Assembly: GCA_030631415.1 (NCBI GenBank)
Contig: DAOVLE010000028.1
Coordinates: 1-33,878 of the forward strand
Direction of reading: 5' to 3'
Length of the DNA stretch: 33,878 nucleotides
From: JAAEQG01 sp023133475
GTDB lineage: Bacteria; Planctomycetota; Phycisphaerae; UBA1845
How positions within the stretch are numbered: the first letter of the stretch is position 1; every line of letters begins with the position of its first letter. A program made the position numbers and the translations under genes. Positions 1 to 7,718 of this stretch are shown in pieces. The notes under the pieces were generated by a model. It made no database searches. It saw nothing but the letters and a program-made list of their open reading frames with translations, and was not told the DNA's origin.

Positions 1-376
1 AGGTTCCACCCACCCTACTGGGGGGCAAAGACAACCACTTCAATACCCGGCATAAATGCCGGGCCTAGCGCAAGCGGCGGATATCCCCCCTGCGGGAGTC
101 GGCGTGTAGAATTGTAGCCTTCTTGGCATAGGGCGGTTTACTGAATGGTTACGGTTTTCTTGACGTGGGACGGCGGGTAGAACCCGCCCTACACTGCTGA
201 TTGGATTGGCGGGTGCCGTCACCAGGTTGTCATCCACATGAGCCTGGCCCACCGGGACCTCGACCCATCGTGCCCCGGCTTGCCGCACCTCAGGCCCAAC
301 CGCCAGGGATGACCAATGCGCCATAGTCTTCCGCTTTGATCTGGGGTTTCGTGAAAAAAAGCAAATGAGGGGGATG
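1..376. repeat. Intergenic repeat-rich region
   Basis: No convincing gene is seen here. Positions 1-75 are a near-copy of 24042-24115: a proline-codon-like GGTTCCACCCACCC stretch, then the palindrome CCCGGCATAAATGCCGGG. Positions about 118-200 are a second element, the reverse-oriented relative of the palindrome at 28434-28508. Compared with that copy it carries an extra stretch of about 19 bases near 140-160. The remainder up to the promoter shows nothing I recognise; an open minus-strand frame (40-486) has no family character. Confidence 0.6.
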
Positions 377-405
377 TTGACTCCCGGCAAAGGATAGGGT
401 ATCCT
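377..405 (+). promoter_or_regulatory. Sigma70-like promoter for the FG-GAP/Kazal gene
   Basis: TTGACT (377-382), a 17-base spacer and TATCCT (400-405) match the vegetative consensus at 5/6 and 4/6. Transcription would start near 412, about 60 bases before the GTG start chosen at 472. Inference from sequence only. Confidence 0.45.
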
Positions 406-471
406 GGGGAGAACCCAGATCACAAACGATGGGGGGCAATGGTGGATTTTCACAGCAGGAGGTATGGAGAA

Positions 472-2592
472 GTGAATCCGCAACATCTTGCAGTAATGAT
501 GGTTGTGATAAGCATGCTCTTTGGGGCCACGGTAGCGGCTGATCCGCCGGATCAGGCTGGTTTTCCGGTTGCCCTGCCGGGAATGGGGATCGCCCCCATC
601 GTGGCGGACATCGACCTCGACGGGCGTTTGGAGGTGGTACTCCGGGCCTGCAATGAGCAGACCTCGTTTACCAATTACATTTACGTCTTACGCGATGACG
701 GAACCAACTATCCGGGCTGGCCTAAGACCGAAGCCACTCCCGGGAACAACTTCGGCGAGGTCTGGAACGTGCCCGCCCTGGTCGATCTGGACGGCAATGG
801 CGACCTGGAGATTGTGGTCGGCGGGGCTGACTACGCGGGCGGCAACAAGACCTACGCCTATCACCACACCGGGTCTCTGGTGGCAGGTTTTCCCATGGGG
901 GGTTGGTGGCCTTCGTATGCCACGTGCAACGGCAATGCCTGCCCCGCCATTGCCCAAAGCCCCGGCGGAAACCCCAGAATCACCGCCGCAGTGGACGATT
1001 ACAGCGGTGCGCCGGAATACCCAAGCCCGGCTTACATGTTCCTGGGCGAAGCCAACGGGTCCCACGTCTCGGGTTGGCCTGTGACCATCATGCATCCGGG
1101 GTTCAATTGGGTCGGTTCGCCGGCGGTGGCTGACATCGACGGCGACGGGGTGGACGAAATCGTGTTCCCCGCCAGGCAGAAGGGCGAACTCTATGCGTTC
1201 GAGCAGGACGGCTCAACCGTGGCGGGCAATTGGCCTGTGTTTGTCGGCACGTTTGTTCGCGAGCCGGTCATCGCCGATCTGACCAACGATGGCGACAACG
1301 AGATCATCATCGTCAGTTCCTACGCCGACTCGCACATTTACATCCTCAACGGTGACGGCTCGATCGAAACCGACTGGACTCTCACCAACGAGGCAATCTA
1401 CGCCGGGCCGGTTGTCGGTGACATCGACGGCGACGGGGACCTGGAGTTGGTGGCTGGCACGGACATGATCGGCTCCAACACCGCGCCGGTCTACGCCTGG
1501 CATCACGACGGGACGGTGGTTGCCGGTTGGCCTCAGACGGTTGGCGATAAGGTCATGGGCATGCCGGCTATCGCCGACATCGACGGCGATTACCTCCAGG
1601 ACATCATCCTGGGTGCTTACGACGGATACCTGTATGCCTGGGCCGGCGACGGTAGTATGATCCCCGATTTCCCTATACTTATAGGCCCTGAGCCTGACCG
1701 TAGCGGGACGATCGGCGCGCCTTGCATCACCGATCTGGACGGCGACGGTGACGTCGAAGTGCTGGTCACCAACGTCGACAATCTGTACTTCCAGAACGAC
1801 TGTTTTCTGTACTGTTGGGACTTGGCTGCTCCTTACCATCCCGACAACGCCGATTGGCCCATGCACCGCCAGAACCCCCACAACACCGCGTTCCTGCTGA
1901 ACGAACCAGGCCCCTTCCCGTGCACTTCCAATGAGGGCTGTGGGCAGGACGAGTACTGCGCCAAGGCTTTGGGGAATTGTGATGGGGATGGCGTCTGCGA
2001 GACGCGACCTGTTGCCTGCATGCCTATCTGGGACCCGGTATGCGGATGCGACGATGTAACCTATGACAACGCGTGCTTCGCCGCCATGAACGGCGTGAAC
2101 GTCGATTACACCGGCGAGTGTGTGGGGCCTATTCTCTGCTATACGAATGAGGATTGCATAATGGGCTTCAACACCTATTGCGCCAAGGATCCCGGCGACT
2201 GCGATGGTCTGGGCGTCTGTGAAGAGCGTCCGGTGGCCTGCCCCGGTGTCTGGGACCCGGTATGCGGATGCGATGGTGTGACCTATGGCAATAGCTGCTT
2301 CGCGGCGATGGCTGGTGAGAATGTAGCTTATGAAGGCCAATGCCTGTTGGGTGACTGCGACCTCGACGGCGACGTGGACCTCGATGACTACGGCAAATTC
2401 TGGAGATGTCTCAAGGGTCCTGATGGGCCTTCGAGTTCGTCCGAATGCGAATGTTGTGACTTTGACGGGGACGACGACGTGGACCTGCAGGATTTCGCCG
2501 GGTTCCAACGAGCGTTCAACCCGACCCCATCACCACGCATCGAGGAGTATTCAAACAGCGGATGCCTGAAGCAGACCCGGGATGAGAATTGA
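472..2592 (+). CDS. Secreted FG-GAP/VCBS propeller protein with two Kazal modules and a dockerin-like tail
   Basis: The GTG at 472 is preferred over the upstream in-frame ATG at 439, because a perfect AGGAGG (457-462) lies 9 bases before it and the product then begins with a short signal peptide (hydrophobic VMMVVISMLFGATVAA). The body contains about seven Asp-rich FG-GAP/VCBS blades (DIDLDG, DLDGNGD, DIDGDGVDE, DLTNDGD, DIDGDGD and others), consistent with a calcium-binding beta-propeller. Two tandem Cys-rich units of about 74 residues follow (about 1918-2124 and 2137-2343). Each ends in a Kazal-type signature (DPVCGCDGVTYGNSC). The C-terminus (about 2350-2520) has paired DxDxDxD loops (GDCDLDGDVDLDDY and DFDGDDDVDLQDF), the EF-hand/dockerin-like module typical of Phycisphaerae secreted proteins. 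Exact role unknown; extracellular location is inferred. Confidence 0.85.
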   Translation: MNPQHLAVMMVVISMLFGATVAADPPDQAGFPVALPGMGIAPIVADIDLDGRLEVVLRACNEQTSFTNYIYVLRDDGTNYPGWPKTEATPGNNFGEVWNVPALVDLDGNGDLEIVVGGADYAGGNKTYAYHHTGSLVAGFPMGGWWPSYATCNGNACPAIAQSPGGNPRITAAVDDYSGAPEYPSPAYMFLGEANGSHVSGWPVTIMHPGFNWVGSPAVADIDGDGVDEIVFPARQKGELYAFEQDGSTVAGNWPVFVGTFVREPVIADLTNDGDNEIIIVSSYADSHIYILNGDGSIETDWTLTNEAIYAGPVVGDIDGDGDLELVAGTDMIGSNTAPVYAWHHDGTVVAGWPQTVGDKVMGMPAIADIDGDYLQDIILGAYDGYLYAWAGDGSMIPDFPILIGPEPDRSGTIGAPCITDLDGDGDVEVLVTNVDNLYFQNDCFLYCWDLAAPYHPDNADWPMHRQNPHNTAFLLNEPGPFPCTSNEGCGQDEYCAKALGNCDGDGVCETRPVACMPIWDPVCGCDDVTYDNACFAAMNGVNVDYTGECVGPILCYTNEDCIMGFNTYCAKDPGDCDGLGVCEERPVACPGVWDPVCGCDGVTYGNSCFAAMAGENVAYEGQCLLGDCDLDGDVDLDDYGKFWRCLKGPDGPSSSSECECCDFDGDDDVDLQDFAGFQRAFNPTPSPRIEEYSNSGCLKQTRDEN

Positions 2593-2777
2593 GAAAATTG
2601 AAAATTGAAAATGAAATGGAAAATGGGGGGGGGGTAGGAAACATTGTTGTTGGGTGCAGTCCCTTCTTCTCTGCGCTCTCTGCGTCTCTGCGTTCATGAA
2701 AAATGTGGGTCAGCGGCGACAAGTCCGCAGCTCGTAAGTCGCTCCCTTACGGTTGCGGCTGAAGGTTGTACTGGAGT
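2593..2777. repeat. Composite short repeats between genes
   Basis: The stretch holds an AATTGAAAATGAAA-type A-rich repeat (2585-2630, shared with 7396-7446). A copy of the CTCTGCGTCTCTGCGTTCATGAA repeat follows at about 2675-2700. Then comes an AGCGGCGACAAGTCCG piece (shared with 8470-8490) and a half-copy of the CGCTCCCTTACGG palindrome that is complete at 26261-26321. Confidence 0.6.
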
Positions 2778-3620
2778 ATGCTTCCGAGCATGTCGCCGGA
2801 AAGACTTCAGCTTGAGCAAATCACCGAGGGGTTGGCAACCCGACGTGTCGGGCGGCGGATCGAAATCCACAATACGGTGGACAGCACCAATCGTCTGGCA
2901 TGGCAGCGCGTCTCCGAGGGTGAATGTGACGGGTTGGCTGTTTTCGCGGAACATCAGACAGCCGGTTGCGGTCGCCTGGGGCGACGTTGGGAATCTCCAC
3001 GCGGGGCGAGCGTGATGATGAGCCTGGTGCTCCACGATCCAGCCGGTAGCCTGGGTGGGGACGTGCTGTCGTTGCTATCGGCAGTGTCGGCGGTGGACGC
3101 GGTCGATGCCGCCACGGGGGTAACTGCCGAGATCAGATGGCCTAACGATCTGGTGGCCGACGGGCGAAAACTCGGTGGGATACTCATCGAGTCTCGTCTG
3201 GGGAAGCGAGGGGAAACGAACTCCGGCGAAAACCACAGACCCGAGGTGTACGTGGTTGGGATCGGGATCAACTGCCTTCAACACCGCAACCACTTTCCGG
3301 CAGAGTTGCGGTCGTCAGCCACCTCCCTGGATTTGGAATGCCCGCACCAGGTATCCCGAACGGAGGTGGCCCGGAACCTGCTGCGGGAGTTGGACGGCTG
3401 GCTGGCGAACCCCGAGCGTTGGGATGCTGCCGACCTGAAAAACGCCTGGGTTCGCAGGGCATTAGCGCTGGGGCAGTGGATTCGTCTGCGTCAAGATGGC
3501 GAGGAGTTCTGCGGGCAGGTGTTGGACGTCGATCCGGCGGGTGGACTGGTGGTTCAACTGGACCGGGGTGGAAGAAGGTTCTTCGATGCCTCGAGCACTT
3601 CTGTGGTAAACCATGCGTGA
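2778..3620 (+). CDS. birA: Biotin--[acetyl-CoA-carboxylase] ligase
   Basis: Activates biotin with ATP and attaches it to the biotin carboxyl carrier protein of acetyl-CoA carboxylase in the cytoplasm. The protein is about 280 residues without an N-terminal helix-turn-helix, so it is a monofunctional (group I) ligase rather than a repressor. Visible motifs are DSTN near the start, the biotinyl-AMP loop in divergent form (TAGCGRLGRRW, where E. coli has GRGRRGR), RWPNDL (usually KWPND), GRKLGGILIE, and VVGIGIN before the C-terminal domain. The C-terminal SH3-like domain is recognisable (QVLDVDPAGGLVVQL). The start is uncertain: ATG 2778 or 2790, or TTG 2766. None has a well-spaced ribosome site. 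The 3' end overlaps the next gene by 8 bases, suggesting cotranscription. Confidence 0.9.
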   Translation: MLPSMSPERLQLEQITEGLATRRVGRRIEIHNTVDSTNRLAWQRVSEGECDGLAVFAEHQTAGCGRLGRRWESPRGASVMMSLVLHDPAGSLGGDVLSLLSAVSAVDAVDAATGVTAEIRWPNDLVADGRKLGGILIESRLGKRGETNSGENHRPEVYVVGIGINCLQHRNHFPAELRSSATSLDLECPHQVSRTEVARNLLRELDGWLANPERWDAADLKNAWVRRALALGQWIRLRQDGEEFCGQVLDVDPAGGLVVQLDRGGRRFFDASSTSVVNHA

Positions 3621-5778
3621 CAACCGCCTGACCAGGATGACTCACCGCAATGGGGATGCGGCGGCGTTTCTGGTGGGCGTAGGCGGCGGGTTTCTGGCTT
3701 TTGGGCTGGTCGAGTATTTCTTCTGTCTGTTCGACGCGATGCCGGGCACCTGGAGGGTGGTGGTGGGAGCGTCGTTTGCGGCACTTGCCGTCGGGCTTTG
3801 GGTCTCCCATCGACTGATCTGGTGGTTCGCAGCCCGGGTGCAAAGCCGCTCACGGGGACGGGATAAGGTCTCGCCGGCCCGGGTCTGGTTCCTGCCGTCC
3901 GGGAAGAACCATCCATCGCCCGGCGCGTTGCTGGGGCTGCTGGGGCTGCTGTGTGCCGGCACCTCAATCGTGTCCTTGATTCTGCTTCGGCTGGTTCGCA
4001 GGCTGCATGAGTTTGCTCTGGAGGAGTTCCTGTGGGGGCCGATCTCGCTGATGGGTGCGGAATACATCCTGGTGGTGTTGACGGTGTTGTTCGTGTTTAT
4101 CCCGGTTGGCCTGGTCTGGGGTTGTGTCCACCATGTTTCATGCCCGCAGGGCGGCTGGCGGGTTCGCCCGTTGGCGGGTGTATCCGTAGGGCCGGCAGTT
4201 GTCGCGGGAGTGGTTGGCGCAGGCTTCCTTGGCCGTCGAGGGCTTGACTGTGATCTGCTCCTGCTGATCGGATCGGTCCCGTTTTTTCTGTTGTCGGTGT
4301 TCTCGTTCCGGCTCTCGTCACCGCTCAAGCCTCGCGCTTCGGCTGATGCCGGCAGATCGAGCAATCGGGTTTCACTTCCGCACCTTGGTGATGGCCGATT
4401 GACGTTGATCCGGGTGGCGGTGATTGTGGTTTTCGCGTGCGGGGTTTTGTCTGCGGGCATCTGGTGGCGGGTGTTTGACATTTTGGCAGGCCCGGTGCTG
4501 CATGGCGGTGCGATGAGCCTGGCTATGTGGTGCCTGGGGTTCGCGGTTGGAGTGCGGGTTGCATGCCGCCGCTCCGACAGGCGGGGTCACTCGATGGGAA
4601 CCGTGGGATTGAGTTGCGTTTTGTCCGGCATGGGGCTCGCATCAGGGGCAGGGGCTTTGGGTTTGCTGGGTTTGTGGGCTCACCGTTTGGCACTTGGCTC
4701 GGGAGGGGCCTGTCTATTGTCGGCTATTGTGGTGGGGTTGCCCGCGTTCGGTTTTGGGCATACGACCACCTGTGGGTTTGACATGGTGCTGAGGCGGCTT
4801 GGTCGGCAAAGCGTAACCGGCCCGGGGTTGTTGATGCGGTTGCTGCTTGCGGGTTTCGGCGTCATTGTCTTCGTGCAGACGTGGTTGATCGTGTGGGTGG
4901 GCACCTACGCCGGGTTGGCGGCGGTGAGCCTGGTGGCGGCGGGCGTAGGGGGAGTGTTGATCGTTTATGACCCAGCCGGTTTACGCAGAGACCGGCGTTT
5001 GCGTTTAGGGGTGTTGCTGGGGTCTGTTGCGTTCATATGCCTGGTCTTGCCGCACGCGGGGGTGGATTGGCTGATGACCCGCTCGTGGAAACGGGTGTGC
5101 TTGGAGGAGCACGCTTGGCTGACGAAATCCACCTGGGCGGTTCGCGGTGATATTCGGAGTTTCGCGGAGCCGGCGAATGACGGCCCGGAATCGGGGGCGT
5201 TGCCCTTGGAGTTCGGTTCGCATGAGACTGTTAGCCTGCCCGACGGGGAGGTGTTCGCCGGATCGTTGCGTGTGGCTCTGCTGGGCACCCCACCCCAAGC
5301 CCTTCCGCGGGTGTTTTCCTTGTCCGGGGCACGGTGTGATTGCTTGCTGTTTGATCCGAGCGTGTTGTCGGGCATACCGACCGGACCGGCAAGGTGTCTC
5401 GCCGGCGCCCCCCCGAAGCAAGAGCCGGCAGCACGCTTTATGCGGCGAACGCCCTGGTGCTACGATGTGATTGTGATCGCCCTGGGAGACTTGCCGGCGT
5501 CGACGTGGGCTTGTTCGATGCGTGCCGGTCTGCTGGATCCGGCGTTAAGCCGCCTGCACGGCGACGGGATGGTTCTGATGGCGATGCCGATCAGGCAGAC
5601 GCGGCGTGCGGAACTGGCAGAGTGTCTGACGGCGATTCAGGCTGCCGGTTGCGACGATGTCGCCAGGTTCTCCACGATGCGTGGATCGGAGGCGACGTTG
5701 TGGCTGGCGTTCGGCAAGAGCCCCCAATGGCGTGAGTGTTGGGGAAGATTCACCCACCTTACTTCTTCCGCTCAATGA
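3613..5778 (+). CDS. Polytopic membrane protein with spermidine-synthase-like C-terminal domain
   Basis: A 721-residue protein. Roughly the first 480 residues form a long series of hydrophobic segments with short basic or acidic loops, suggesting ten or more membrane helices. About 230 soluble residues follow. The tail has a pattern (YDVIVIALGDLP... then GDGMVLMAMP) resembling the Rossmann-like half of the fused membrane/spermidine-synthase-like proteins common in planctomycetes and other bacteria. No clear aminopropyltransferase catalytic motif is visible, so enzymatic activity is doubtful. It overlaps birA by 8 bases (start ATG 3613; alternative ATG 3637) and its end overlaps the convergent glycosyltransferase by 20 bases. 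Function unknown; the family assignment is inference. Confidence 0.6.
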   Translation: MRDNRLTRMTHRNGDAAAFLVGVGGGFLAFGLVEYFFCLFDAMPGTWRVVVGASFAALAVGLWVSHRLIWWFAARVQSRSRGRDKVSPARVWFLPSGKNHPSPGALLGLLGLLCAGTSIVSLILLRLVRRLHEFALEEFLWGPISLMGAEYILVVLTVLFVFIPVGLVWGCVHHVSCPQGGWRVRPLAGVSVGPAVVAGVVGAGFLGRRGLDCDLLLLIGSVPFFLLSVFSFRLSSPLKPRASADAGRSSNRVSLPHLGDGRLTLIRVAVIVVFACGVLSAGIWWRVFDILAGPVLHGGAMSLAMWCLGFAVGVRVACRRSDRRGHSMGTVGLSCVLSGMGLASGAGALGLLGLWAHRLALGSGGACLLSAIVVGLPAFGFGHTTTCGFDMVLRRLGRQSVTGPGLLMRLLLAGFGVIVFVQTWLIVWVGTYAGLAAVSLVAAGVGGVLIVYDPAGLRRDRRLRLGVLLGSVAFICLVLPHAGVDWLMTRSWKRVCLEEHAWLTKSTWAVRGDIRSFAEPANDGPESGALPLEFGSHETVSLPDGEVFAGSLRVALLGTPPQALPRVFSLSGARCDCLLFDPSVLSGIPTGPARCLAGAPPKQEPAARFMRRTPWCYDVIVIALGDLPASTWACSMRAGLLDPALSRLHGDGMVLMAMPIRQTRRAELAECLTAIQAAGCDDVARFSTMRGSEATLWLAFGKSPQWRECWGRFTHLTSSAQ

Positions 5779-7384
5779 GATATGTGGCGGCGTCGTTAAA
5801 CCGGTATTGGTCAGCCACCCGATAACGCTGTTTGAGGTATTCCATCCAGGGGGCGACCTCGCCAGGCCGGCGCAGCATGAACACAAACCACACCCGCCGA
5901 TGTTGGGCCATCCAGGTGTCGAAGTGGCCGGCGAATGCCATGAGATTGTCACGATCGGCGTAGGGTTGCAGCATGGTCGGATGGCTGGTGTCGTGCCGGT
6001 AGAACCCGTAGGCGTCCCGGGTCTCGTAATGGATGAAGATTGCGTCGTCAGCGTGCAGGTGTGCAGCCGTGTAGGCGAACACAGGCCTGAGGTGCTGCTC
6101 CAGCGGCGGCGGATGGAGGGTCGCCTTGCTCGCCCGGGCCAACGGGACCAGCAGGCAAAAGACCAGCATGACCACTGTGGCCGGCGACCATCCCATCTGC
6201 CGCAGGAACCGGTGCAGCCCACAGCCTATGGCAATGGCAAACAACGGGATGAGAAAAGTGGTGGTCTGATTCTCGCCGATGGGCCACAAACGCAGCATCG
6301 CCGCCAGAATAACCTCAAGAGTTAAAATGGCAGCGAAGAAGCAGAGCGGGCGGCATTGTTTCCACAACATGCCTGCGGAAGCGGCAACCGCCAGAAATCC
6401 CACCATGCCGATGCACCACTTCAGCGGTGCCCACACCATGCTCATCCCCAGAACATAGTTCAGCAAACCATAGCTTTTGGAAGCCAGCCACATTGCCAGC
6501 ACGCCGGGGGCATAGCTCTCAGGCCAGGCGTGGTAGACTTGTTCCTGAAACTTGACGCAGGTATCGCGTGTGGGGCTGCCCGCCAACCAGAAGTACGAGA
6601 AGGCGGCAGCAAAGGCCAGCACTATCGCAACAGCCGCAAAGGTTCGCAGCGGTCGACGCCGGTGGGTGGCCCATCGCTTTAGCGATGGGGGACGCCCCTC
6701 GTCGTGGCGGCGTAGCATCGCCCAGGCCAACAGCGGCATCCAGGCGGCTACCAACAGGGTGGAAGTGAACGTCAGCCCGATCCCCAGGACGCCCACCGCT
6801 GTAAAGACCAACAAGGAACCGCCCGATCGACGCCGATAGGCTTCATATCCAGCCCAAAGCAACACACTGCCCATCAACGCTTCGAGGCTGAAAACTTTTG
6901 CCTTGTGCGAGATGGCCACCAACACCGGATGCGAAGCCGCCACCGCCATTACCAGCAATGCGGTATCTCGGCCCAGGAAGCGCCGGCTGGACAGGTACAG
7001 CACGATGACACATCCGATCCCCGCCAACGCATAGGGAGCCCGCAACAGCAACTCGGATCGGCCAATCCCGTGTTGGATCAGCCAACCCATGGCGAACTGG
7101 AGCGGTGGAAGCCGGCGTGCTCCCCACACGGTATCGATGCCGCCGTAAGCGGCGTTGGCTCGCAGGGCTTCTTCGTGTGTCAGGCTGGCATTGCCCAGGT
7201 GTGACAAGCGGAACCACGCCGCAATTATGATGATCGCCACCACGGCAATGGAGTGCCACGGCAGATGTCTCGCCTTCACTCCAAAGGCCCGCTCCAACTG
7301 CCTCTCGGAAGTTGGTTCTGAAATAGACCGACTGGTGCTCGACACCGATGCCGCAAGTCCTGGCATAGAGGTTTTATCGGTCAT
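5759..7384 (-). CDS. GT39-like membrane glycosyltransferase (dolichyl-phosphate-mannose/ArnT type)
   Basis: A 541-residue protein. It has a cytoplasmic N-terminus of about 45 residues, a first membrane helix (HSIAVVAIIIIAAWFRL), then a periplasmic loop GNASLTHEEALRA. That loop is at the position where this family carries its acidic catalytic residues. Many more helices follow (AILTLEVILAAMLRL, TTFLIPLFAIAIGCGL) and a soluble C-terminal part. Proteins of this kind move sugars from polyprenyl-phosphate carriers to proteins, lipids or polysaccharides on the outer face of the membrane. Acceptor and donor cannot be read from the sequence. An intergenic repeat element lies inside the reading frame at 6664-6695, adding a basic loop (GRPPSLKRWATHRRR). 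The 3' end overlaps the convergent membrane gene. Confidence 0.8.
   Translation of the reverse strand: MTDKTSMPGLAASVSSTSRSISEPTSERQLERAFGVKARHLPWHSIAVVAIIIIAAWFRLSHLGNASLTHEEALRANAAYGGIDTVWGARRLPPLQFAMGWLIQHGIGRSELLLRAPYALAGIGCVIVLYLSSRRFLGRDTALLVMAVAASHPVLVAISHKAKVFSLEALMGSVLLWAGYEAYRRRSGGSLLVFTAVGVLGIGLTFTSTLLVAAWMPLLAWAMLRRHDEGRPPSLKRWATHRRRPLRTFAAVAIVLAFAAAFSYFWLAGSPTRDTCVKFQEQVYHAWPESYAPGVLAMWLASKSYGLLNYVLGMSMVWAPLKWCIGMVGFLAVAASAGMLWKQCRPLCFFAAILTLEVILAAMLRLWPIGENQTTTFLIPLFAIAIGCGLHRFLRQMGWSPATVVMLVFCLLVPLARASKATLHPPPLEQHLRPVFAYTAAHLHADDAIFIHYETRDAYGFYRHDTSHPTMLQPYADRDNLMAFAGHFDTWMAQHRRVWFVFMLRRPGEVAPWMEYLKQRYRVADQYRFNDAATYLIERKK
6664..6695. repeat. Palindromic GGTGGCCCATCGCTTTAGC element inside a CDS
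   Basis: Matches the left arm of the intergenic elements at 15761, 16218, 23774 and 33615. It includes the internal mini-palindrome CATCGCTTTAGCGATG, which here has perfect pairing. It is read in frame in the glycosyltransferase on the minus strand. Confidence 0.8.
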
Positions 7385-7681
7385 CCACCGGTAGGGAATT
7401 GAGAATGGGGAAAATGGAAAATTGAAAATGAAAAATGGAAAATGGGGGGTTGGCGGCGTTGCCCAGTTTCGATTTTCCTCCCCTTATCCTCTCTCTCCTC
7501 GCTTTTCTCTACGCTCTCTGCGTCTCTGCGTTCATGAATAATCCAGGTTTAGCGGCGACCCGAAGGGGAGCGTGGAATGTGGAGCGTGAAGAATGGGGGT
7601 GCTCGCCACCACCCCAGGGTAATTATACCGTAATCCTTGTTGCCTCTTCCCTCTTGCCTTCATATTGCGCATCAACTGTTC
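7385..7681. repeat. Intergenic composite repeats, left arm around the regulator gene
   Basis: No gene seen. The stretch contains the A-rich AATTGAGAATGG repeat (7396-7446) and the CTCTGCGTCTCTGCGTTCATGAA repeat (about 7515-7538). It also has TAGCGGCGACCCGAAGGGGAGCGTG followed by AATGTGGAGCGTG (about 7551-7592). The last two recur inverted at about 8438-8550 on the other side of the regulator gene. Confidence 0.6.
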
Positions 7682-7711
7682 TTGCCAATAAAGTATTGCT
7701 TCGTTAGCATT
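7682..7711 (+). promoter_or_regulatory. Possible promoter of the XRE/S24 regulator
   Basis: TTGCCA (7682-7687), an 18-base spacer and TAGCAT (7706-7711). If used, transcription would begin almost at the ATG at 7719, giving a leaderless or nearly leaderless message. That agrees with the absence of a Shine-Dalgarno sequence there. Weak match, low confidence. Confidence 0.25.
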
Positions 7712-7718
7712 CCATTTT

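Noticed and set aside
1213..2508. 431-codon minus-strand open frame
   Set aside because: Antisense of the Asp-codon-rich FG-GAP gene; periodic Val/Asp composition mirrors the repeats.
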